Below are positions 1 to 5,350 of a stretch of 6,009 nt of DNA, in pieces (position 1 is the stretch's first letter; each line of letters begins with the position of its first letter). The notes below the pieces were generated by a model. It did not search any database. It saw nothing but the letters and a program-made list of their open reading frames with translations, and had not been told where the DNA came from. The stretch is from contig JAGWVO010000239.1 of NCBI GenBank assembly GCA_018970845.1, positions 1 through 6,009 on the forward strand, given 5' to 3'. This DNA is from Planctomycetota bacterium (GTDB lineage: Bacteria > Planctomycetota > Planctomycetia > Gemmatales > Gemmataceae). The position numbers were made by a program, and so were the translations under genes.

Positions 1-1311
1 TGCAAGAAGGTTCTTGACACAAAGCCGGAACATGCCGGAAAGGCTGTTCGGTGTCCTTCATGCAAGAAGATTTTCAAGTTGCCTTCAACACCGGCGGGGC
101 CAAAAACCTCGGAATCCCCCAAGCTGGAATCCTGCCCACTTTGTTCAGCCAATTGGACGGCGGGCGCCCTGGCTTGCGGTGATTGTGGTTTCCTGCCTAC
201 GCAATCTCCTCCGCAGGCAGCGGCGCAAACAATCGCATGCATCAATAATCATTGTGGTTTCCAAAATGAATCGGGCAGGAAAAACTGTTCCAAGTGCGGA
301 CATCCCTTGCCATGCGCTCCCGGGACTTTGCTGCAGGAACGCTTTCAAATTGACGGATTAATGGCGCTGGGGGGCTTTGGCGCGGTTTACAAGGGAACCG
401 ATCTGTCAACGGGAAAAACCATAGCGATTAAGGAAATGCTCTGTGCCGACAAGGCGCAATTCAACCTACGGCTTAATTTTTTCCGGCGGGAGGCCGAAAT
501 TCTCCGGGCCCTTGTAGAACTGCCGATTGTTCCGAATCTTCTCGGCTTCATTGAACAGGATCAGGCCGCATACATCGTGATGGAATACATCCAGGGAAAG
601 GATCTCCTCAAGGTCCTTGAATCAACCAACAACAAGCCATTTTCCGTTTCCGAAGTTGCTGATTGGGGCTTTGCCATATGTGGGGTCATTGATTCCATGC
701 ATCGGCATGACCCGCCCCTCGTGCACCGAGACATCAAACCGGACAACCTGATGCTGATGGATGACCGTTCGGGAATCAGGATGATCGACTTTGGAACAGC
801 AAGGGACCTTGGCCCCTCCGGTCCGGACGGGCAAAAGGCAAAAACTCGAATATTCACTGAAGGTTATGCGCCTCCAGAACAGGTCGTTGGCCGGCCTGAA
901 ATCCGTAGCGACCTTTTCGCGCTCGCCGGAACGCTTTTCCATCTGGCAACCGGTGGAAGCCCTGAAGGCACATCCACTGGCCGGGAAATCGGCAACCGCC
1001 TTGATGGGAAAACAAGCCCGCCATACGACGAAAGCGAACGATGGTTCTGGGAAATGATCAGAATCAATCTGTCTGAGGACCCTTCTGACAGGTATTACTC
1101 CGCGCGTGAGTTCGCGACAGACCTGTTCAACAGAAAAGTTTCCACCGAAACGGTATGCTCCTCCTGCTCTTCGACGAATCCGGTGAGAACCCCTTACTGC
1201 TCCTCGTGCGCGTCGGAACTCACCGACCTTGGCAACGCCTGCCCAGATTGCGGCAAACCCAGCCGCATGGGATGCCGCTACTGCATTGATTGCGGCGGCA
1301 GAATCCGCTGA
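1..1311 (+). CDS. Ser/Thr protein kinase flanked by zinc ribbons (5' end outside window)
   Basis: Predicted cytoplasmic Hanks-type (PknB-like) kinase that phosphorylates Ser/Thr on protein targets. The frame is open from base 1, so the true start lies upstream; residues are counted here from base 1. N-terminal zinc sites: an MJ0042-like ribbon (C1, C18, C21, with C1 probably the second Cys of a CxxC cut by the edge), then C45/C48/C59/C62 and C80/C85/C96/C99. The kinase domain spans about 112-373: glycine loop ALGGFG at 122-127, Lys144 in AIKE, probable helix-C Glu164, HRDIKPDN at 242-249, DFG at 263-265, GYAPPEQ at 288-294, and the C-lobe Arg in DPSDR at 360-364. All catalytic residues are present, so it should be active. 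Thr282 and Thr286 are candidate activation-loop sites. A double zinc ribbon closes the protein (C386/C389/C400/C403 and C414/C417/C428/C431). No membrane segment is seen. The phosphatase gene follows 25 bases later, so the two are probably co-transcribed. Substrates are unknown. Confidence 0.93.
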   Translation, partial: CKKVLDTKPEHAGKAVRCPSCKKIFKLPSTPAGPKTSESPKLESCPLCSANWTAGALACGDCGFLPTQSPPQAAAQTIACINNHCGFQNESGRKNCSKCGHPLPCAPGTLLQERFQIDGLMALGGFGAVYKGTDLSTGKTIAIKEMLCADKAQFNLRLNFFRREAEILRALVELPIVPNLLGFIEQDQAAYIVMEYIQGKDLLKVLESTNNKPFSVSEVADWGFAICGVIDSMHRHDPPLVHRDIKPDNLMLMDDRSGIRMIDFGTARDLGPSGPDGQKAKTRIFTEGYAPPEQVVGRPEIRSDLFALAGTLFHLATGGSPEGTSTGREIGNRLDGKTSPPYDESERWFWEMIRINLSEDPSDRYYSAREFATDLFNRKVSTETVCSSCSSTNPVRTPYCSSCASELTDLGNACPDCGKPSRMGCRYCIDCGGRIR

Positions 1312-1324
1312 AGGCACACTCAAC

Positions 1325-1329
1325 AAGGA
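1325..1329 (+). promoter_or_regulatory. Ribosome binding site fixing the PP2C gene start
   Basis: AAGGA lies 7 bases before the ATG at 1337, a good Shine-Dalgarno match and spacing. It favours this ATG over the in-frame TTG at 1229, which would overlap the kinase gene by more than 80 bases and add a 36-residue Ala-rich extension that merely reads the zinc-ribbon coding sequence in another frame. Confidence 0.75.
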
Positions 1330-1336
1330 CATTGAC

Positions 1337-3301
1337 ATGGCTGTTCAAGATCAACAAGGTTCGCTTGATTCACTGCCCATTTCTGAAGTTCTCGGTGTCC
1401 CCGCCTCGGAATGCGCCTTGGGCACCATGGCGCTTCCGGCCACCGCACGGCCCCGGGATGAATCACAGCTTCAGACAAAGCCGGTTGCCATACAAGAAAA
1501 AGCGGGGCTCCAACCTCAAGCGCCAACAGCCATAGCAACTCGTTTTCCGGATGTTCGTTTTCATTCCACTGTTGGCAATTCCGTCCGGTACACGGCGCGG
1601 CATGATTTGCAATCCGGGGCCGAGTATTCCATCGTGGTGGCCCCCCAATCCACTGGGCCTGCGGCAGCCAATCCGCCAAGTGCCGACGATGGTTTCGGCG
1701 ATATGCCGGAGTTGGCCCCCCAGCCAGAAGATTCACAAGAAAGTTTCGAGTCCATCTCAAGTGAGGAAGGCTTTTCAGACTTGCCTGTTCTCACGGAAGG
1801 CGAACCTTCCACGATGGAACAGCCTCCCGAATATCCAAGCGCCGCCTTTGAAGCATGCATGCTTCGCACGATCGGGGCGACATTGGGCGCCACGGTTGAG
1901 GAAACCTTCAGCTCGGACGGTCTCGATTTTGTCATCGCGAGGCTTCCAAAGGGCATCTGCCTGCGCCAAGCCGTTCAGGCAGCCCAATCCATCGACGAGA
2001 AACTCTCGCTGGTTATGTCGCTCCTGAATTTTTTCAAGGAGGTTCATGCCGCGGGTTTTGCATTGGACGGTTCCACGGTAGACGACTTCCTCATGGAATC
2101 GGGCAAAACAGTCCTCGCGAATTTGGCCACCCTAGTTCCGCTCGCGGGTTCCGGAAACCACAAGCCCTCTGGAAGCGGTCGGCATGCTCCGGAACTCAAG
2201 GATGGCATGGGCGACAGGTCCCTTGGAACCATCATGTTCACTCTTGGCCAGGTCCTGCACGAATTGTCGCCTGAAATCGAACCCACCCCAAAACATGGCC
2301 ATGGCTCACAGGCTGCTCATTCATCTCCGGAGCAATCAAGGCTTCTTGGAAGCCTTCTGGCCGAGAATCCAAGCAAAAGGCTTGGGCGATACCAGGAACT
2401 GGGGGTTGATGAGACATGGCGACGCGCCGAAGAAATGGTGACGGACTGGATCCGTGCGGCTTCCAGGCCAACATTCAAGGCCGCGGGCAGGACATCCATC
2501 GGTGTTTATCGAGAAAATAACGAGGATTCGTACGCCATTGTTTCTAGCACCAAGAGGGGTGTGGGCCCCGGAAGGCATTTGCTTCTTGCCGTGGTATCCG
2601 ATGGCATGGGGGGTGGGGCGGTTGGAGAAATCGCCTCCACGATCACGGTGGAGTCGTTGGCGCGCTCGTACAGGCATTCGTCCGATATTTCGGCCGATAT
2701 TGGTGTCAGTTCCCTTTCCTCGCTACCCGAAGGCGGCTTTACAGATCTGGGGGCACCGGCATTTGATGCCGAAAAGCAAATCATTGCGATGACCAACGCG
2801 TTGATCAGGGCCCACCACGATGTCCGCGAGGCCGCCGACAAGGGTGGCGAATCTTGCGGGGGAATGGGCGCCACGGCGGTGGCGGTTCACCTTTCCGAGT
2901 GGAATGCCGTTATCGGCCATGTTGGAGACAGCAGGGCTTATCTTGTGAGGAATGGTTCCATCCGCCAATTGACCACAGACCATTCGGCCGTGCAAAAAAT
3001 GGTAAGCATGGGCCTCATCAGTAGGCAAGAAGCTGAAAACCACGCACGACGCCATGAATTGTCTCAGGCGATCGGCGGATTTGAGGTCGTGGTTCCCGAT
3101 GTTGTCACACTTGAACTCAAGTCGGGAGATCGCCTGCTTCTTTGCTCGGATGGGGTGACGAATGTCATCGATGACGAAACATTGCAGCATTACCTCAACC
3201 AGGCCAACGATGCCGATTCCATCTGCTGCCAAATTATATCGGCAGCCAACATGAAGGCATCCCCAGACAACGCTACGGCTCTGGTTGTGCAGGTTGATTG
3301 A
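1337..3301 (+). CDS. PP2C-family Ser/Thr phosphatase with N-terminal pseudokinase-like region
   Basis: Predicted metal-dependent protein phosphatase of 654 residues, likely cytoplasmic and opposing the kinase encoded just upstream. Residues 1-165 form a low-complexity, acidic, Pro/Ser-rich leader, probably disordered. Residues about 170-373 resemble a stripped-down kinase domain: VHAAGF at 236-241 where HRD would follow, no HRD or DFG, RHAPEL at 282-287 in the place of APE, D293 with SLG at 295-297 like the helix-F segment, and LAENPSKR at 341-348, closely matching LSEDPSDR of the neighbouring kinase. No glycine loop or catalytic Lys is seen. Residues about 378-654 are the PP2C domain: RENNED at 392-397, SDGMGG at 421-426, GDSRAYL from 530, CSDG with Asp605, and PDNAT with Asp644/Asn645. 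The metal-binding acids are intact, so activity is expected. The domain carries an insertion near 445-480. The PP2C call is secure; the pseudokinase reading is inference from motif order. Confidence 0.93.
   Translation: MAVQDQQGSLDSLPISEVLGVPASECALGTMALPATARPRDESQLQTKPVAIQEKAGLQPQAPTAIATRFPDVRFHSTVGNSVRYTARHDLQSGAEYSIVVAPQSTGPAAANPPSADDGFGDMPELAPQPEDSQESFESISSEEGFSDLPVLTEGEPSTMEQPPEYPSAAFEACMLRTIGATLGATVEETFSSDGLDFVIARLPKGICLRQAVQAAQSIDEKLSLVMSLLNFFKEVHAAGFALDGSTVDDFLMESGKTVLANLATLVPLAGSGNHKPSGSGRHAPELKDGMGDRSLGTIMFTLGQVLHELSPEIEPTPKHGHGSQAAHSSPEQSRLLGSLLAENPSKRLGRYQELGVDETWRRAEEMVTDWIRAASRPTFKAAGRTSIGVYRENNEDSYAIVSSTKRGVGPGRHLLLAVVSDGMGGGAVGEIASTITVESLARSYRHSSDISADIGVSSLSSLPEGGFTDLGAPAFDAEKQIIAMTNALIRAHHDVREAADKGGESCGGMGATAVAVHLSEWNAVIGHVGDSRAYLVRNGSIRQLTTDHSAVQKMVSMGLISRQEAENHARRHELSQAIGGFEVVVPDVVTLELKSGDRLLLCSDGVTNVIDDETLQHYLNQANDADSICCQIISAANMKASPDNATALVVQVD
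1685..1792 (+). repeat. Two copies of a short acidic GFxD(M/L)P motif in the phosphatase leader
   Basis: Within the leader of the phosphatase, DDGFGDMPEL (residues 117-126) and EEGFSDLPVL (143-152) share the pattern acidic-acidic-G-F-x-D-(M/L)-P-x-L, 26 residues apart in otherwise non-repetitive sequence. A looser third copy, EGGFTDLGAP, occurs at residues 465-474 (bases 2729-2758). The resemblance is at protein level, with little identity in the DNA, which suggests selection on the peptide and not a recent duplication. It may be a docking motif for the kinase or another partner; function unknown. Confidence 0.5.
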
Positions 3302-3315
3302 TTTCGATTTTCGTG

Positions 3316-3345
3316 TTGAGAAGTTTAGACCGATCGGACTAGAGT
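3316..3345 (+). promoter_or_regulatory. Candidate sigma70-type promoter for the tetR-export operon
   Basis: TTGAGA at 3316-3321 matches the -35 consensus at five of six positions, and TAGAGT at 3340-3345 matches the -10 consensus at four of six, with an 18-base spacer. It lies in the only sizeable intergenic gap of the window, 30 bases before the TetR start codon, and overlaps the inverted repeat at 3326-3341. Judged by eye only, and the consensus used is the general bacterial one. Confidence 0.45.
3326..3341 (+). promoter_or_regulatory. Inverted repeat, candidate TetR-family operator
   Basis: TAGACCGATCGGACTA is a 16-bp palindrome with one mismatched pair; outer matching pairs at 3324/3343 and 3322/3345 extend the symmetry. 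It sits between the candidate -35 and -10 boxes and covers the first two bases of the -10, so a bound repressor would block RNA polymerase. The half-site TAGACC resembles operators I recall for some TetR-family regulators of the NemR/LmrA kind (TAGACC-N4-GGTCTA). Binding by the TetR protein encoded immediately downstream, and so autoregulation of the operon, is inferred. Confidence 0.6.
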
Positions 3346-3361
3346 GTTGGTAGTGGCAGTT

Positions 3362-3366
3362 GAGGG
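3362..3366 (+). promoter_or_regulatory. Ribosome binding site deciding the tetR start
   Basis: GAGGG lies 8 bases before the ATG at 3375. An in-frame TTG at 3360 would add only five residues and would overlap this site, leaving no good ribosome binding site of its own, so ATG 3375 is preferred. Confidence 0.6.
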
Positions 3367-3374
3367 CCTTACCG

Positions 3375-4049
3375 ATGTCCGATCTGGTGGCCCAGAGGCG
3401 GCTTCAAATCGTAACAGCCGCAGAATCTGTCATTTCTGAAAAAGGCTTCCAGCATCTTTCCCTTGCAGAGATCGAAAAAAAGGCCGGAATGAGCCGTGGC
3501 CAATTGACTTACTACTTTCCAACCAAGGAAGAAATTCTTTTGGCCGTTTTCGATCGTTGTGTTGAAAGCATTCACAGGAGAATCGAGGGTCCTCTTGAAA
3601 CCATCAGTTCCAGCGGTGTGAAGGGATGGGGCCTGGTGAAGGAAGTGATACGGGCCGTGACAAGTGAGCTCATGACATTGGATCCTTTCTACTCCCTTGA
3701 ATACACCTTTCTCTCGCAGGTTGGGTACAGGCCTGATTTCGGCAAGCGACTGGGCGAACTGTATGCGGGATGGAGGGCCAGAATGATGGAAGACCTTCGG
3801 CCCGATCTCCCCACGGAGGATCTGGGCAGTCTGATGGTTGTCTTCCAAGCCTTCCTTCATGGTCTTGCCATCCAGCGCATTGTCGACCCGGATCGTGTTG
3901 ATCCATTGGCCGCAGCGGATGTTTTCGTTCACATGGCCGACGATTTCATGAAAAAGTTGATCAGGATCAAGCAAGCCAAGGAATCGCCGGTCAGCGGTTC
4001 AGTGCAGGGAATCGAGCCATCGGGAGGCCAGCCATGGGACCTGAACTGA
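3375..4049 (+). CDS. TetR/AcrR-family transcriptional regulator
   Basis: Predicted dimeric DNA-binding repressor of 224 residues, a usual length for the family. The N-terminal helix-turn-helix is clear: QIVTAAESVISEKGF at 11-25, then LSLAEIEKKAGMSRGQLTYY at 28-47, followed by FPTKEEIL at 48-55, the typical TetR signature with the helix-3 Tyr-Tyr-Phe. Residues about 60-205 are the helical ligand-binding and dimerisation part, which diverges between members and does not reveal the ligand. The last 20 or so residues are Ser/Gly/Pro-rich and probably a flexible tail; they are encoded partly within the overlap with the next gene. As first gene of an export operon, it most likely represses its own promoter through the palindrome at 3326-3341 and is released by a compound the exporter carries or responds to. 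Family assignment is firm; ligand and target are inferred. Confidence 0.93.
   Translation: MSDLVAQRRLQIVTAAESVISEKGFQHLSLAEIEKKAGMSRGQLTYYFPTKEEILLAVFDRCVESIHRRIEGPLETISSSGVKGWGLVKEVIRAVTSELMTLDPFYSLEYTFLSQVGYRPDFGKRLGELYAGWRARMMEDLRPDLPTEDLGSLMVVFQAFLHGLAIQRIVDPDRVDPLAAADVFVHMADDFMKKLIRIKQAKESPVSGSVQGIEPSGGQPWDLN
4022..4027 (+). promoter_or_regulatory. Ribosome binding site inside tetR for the adaptor gene
   Basis: GGGAGG, within the 3' end of tetR, lies 6 bases before the ATG at 4034. It supports that start over the in-frame ATG at 4049, which overlaps the tetR stop (TGATG) but has only a weaker GGGA upstream. Both starts imply translational coupling with tetR. Confidence 0.6.
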
Positions 4050-5350
4050 TGGAAGCGGCAACGCCACCAAAGATCACCGCGGGATCCTACTCCGAGAAGG
4101 TGAAATCCCTGAGGCTTGGCTCTTCTAATGAAATCGGCACATCGGCCGGCAAGCATCTTTTGTCACTTTTAGGTTGGTCGTTGGCCATCGCGGCCACGGG
4201 AACATCCCTTTTGCTGGGCTACAAGGCGTTCCGGGATCCCGGCCAACCCGTCGGGGTCAGCGCACCTGAAACTACCAAAACAATCTCTGGGACTTCAGCC
4301 AAGTCGCCGGCTGTGGCTTCCTCAGCCGCAAGCTTGCCAACGGGGCCAAAACCGACTTCCGACTCACCCGACGCCATTGTCTTGGAAAACAAGGGTTACA
4401 TCATTCCCGTGCAACTGATTCTCGTCAGTCCGAAAGTTGGTGGGATGCTCACCAAAATGAACATCAAGGAAGGCGATATCGTGGCCAAGGACACGGTTTT
4501 GGCGGAACTGGAAACAGACGAGTATCTGGCGGATTTCCGCCGGGCCGAAGCTTATTTGCGATCCACCACGGAAAAGTTCGCCGAGCTGAAAAACGGCGCC
4601 CGCAAGGAAGAGAAGGATCAGGCTGAACTCGAATTGCAGGAGGCGCGCAGGCAACTCACCCAGTTGGAATTGGAGCTTGCCAGGGGAAGGCGATTGGCAG
4701 GCACGGCCGCCGCGCTTTCTGCCCGTGAATTGGAGCAGGCCCAATACCAGTATGAGGCTCAGGAGCAACGGGTGAAGCGCCTGGCGTCCGTGCTTGAGTT
4801 GATCCGCATCGGGCCGAGGCAGGAGAGAATCAGGGGGGCGGAGGCCGATATGCGCCAAGCCGAGGCTGACCTGGCCAAGGCCCGCTGGCGCCTTTCCAAT
4901 TGCACCATCAAGGCGCCCGTTTCAGGAATGATCCTCAGCAAGAAAGCGGAAGAGGGCAACATTGTTTCCCCAGGCGCGTTCAACGGATCGTACAGCCTTT
5001 GCGAAATGGCCGATCTCAACAACCTTGAAGTCGAGCTCGACATTCAGGAACGCGACATCAGCAAGGTGAAGGAACGGCAATCGTGCCAAGTGTTGCCGGA
5101 GGCTTGGCAAGCCGACCCCGGATTTCTCGCCAGCCATCCCCGGGGCTACGAGGGATATGTCAGCCGGATCATGCCGCAGGCCAACAGGTCGAAAGGGGCC
5201 ATTCCCGTCAGGGTGAAGATTGTCGTGCCGCCGGGCGAACAAGGCAGGTTTCTCAAGCCCGAAATGGGAGCCTTGGTCACCTTTTTCAATGCCACATATG
5301 GAGGCAAGGCGTCGACCGCTTCATCAACAATTGGGGCATCCAACCCATGA
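4034..5350 (+). CDS. HlyD/MacA-like periplasmic membrane fusion protein of an ABC exporter
   Basis: Predicted adaptor of 438 residues that links an inner-membrane ABC transporter to the periplasm or an outer-membrane channel. Residues 1-41 are a rather long basic cytoplasmic tail, about 42-63 a single membrane anchor (LLSLLGWSLAIAATGTSLLL), and 67-115 a Ser/Thr/Pro/Ala-rich linker. The first lipoyl half follows (PKVGGMLTKMNIKEGD, 133-148), then a long Glu/Ala/Gln-rich coiled-coil hairpin at about 165-288, the second lipoyl half (NCTIKAPVSGMIL, 289-301) and a beta-barrel region to about 425. G-A-R-K-E at 188-192 and G-P-R-Q-E at 260-264 recur in the two helical arms, as in YbhG-like adaptors. 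The hairpin tip has L221 and S229 in LAGTAAALS, one residue longer than the RLS spacing known in TolC-docking adaptors, and lacks the matching Arg. The gene overlaps tetR by 16 bases and the ATPase gene by 4. Family is firm; cargo unknown. Confidence 0.93.
   Translation: MGPELMEAATPPKITAGSYSEKVKSLRLGSSNEIGTSAGKHLLSLLGWSLAIAATGTSLLLGYKAFRDPGQPVGVSAPETTKTISGTSAKSPAVASSAASLPTGPKPTSDSPDAIVLENKGYIIPVQLILVSPKVGGMLTKMNIKEGDIVAKDTVLAELETDEYLADFRRAEAYLRSTTEKFAELKNGARKEEKDQAELELQEARRQLTQLELELARGRRLAGTAAALSARELEQAQYQYEAQEQRVKRLASVLELIRIGPRQERIRGAEADMRQAEADLAKARWRLSNCTIKAPVSGMILSKKAEEGNIVSPGAFNGSYSLCEMADLNNLEVELDIQERDISKVKERQSCQVLPEAWQADPGFLASHPRGYEGYVSRIMPQANRSKGAIPVRVKIVVPPGEQGRFLKPEMGALVTFFNATYGGKASTASSTIGASNP

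Noticed and set aside
79..81. TTG at 79 as the start of the kinase gene
   Set aside because: The frame is open from base 1 and encodes a plausible MJ0042-type zinc ribbon before this codon, so the gene starts upstream of the window.
14..361. 115-codon + strand open frame starting at base 14
   Set aside because: It overlaps the zinc-ribbon and early kinase coding sequence in another frame, and its product is Arg-rich without recognisable motifs, while the kinase frame has clear Cys knuckles throughout.
1229..1336. TTG at 1229 as the start of the phosphatase gene
   Set aside because: It would overlap the Cys-coding end of the kinase gene by over 80 bases, while ATG 1337 has a well-spaced AAGGA site.
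622..1338. 238-codon open frame on the - strand
   Set aside because: It lies antisense to the kinase domain, shows no domain features or good ribosome binding site, and is best explained as a shadow of the GC-rich coding strand.
2723..3232. 169-codon open frame on the - strand inside the PP2C domain
   Set aside because: It is antisense to conserved PP2C motifs, with no motif of its own.
3326..3345. The palindrome as a transcription terminator for the kinase-phosphatase unit
   Set aside because: The stem is short with no loop of its own and no T-run follows; its position over promoter boxes fits an operator better. No convincing terminator is seen between 3302 and 3374, so read-through into the tetR operon is possible.
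3369..3974. 201-codon open frame on the - strand antisense to tetR
   Set aside because: The + strand frame has an unmistakable TetR helix-turn-helix; the antisense product resembles no known family.
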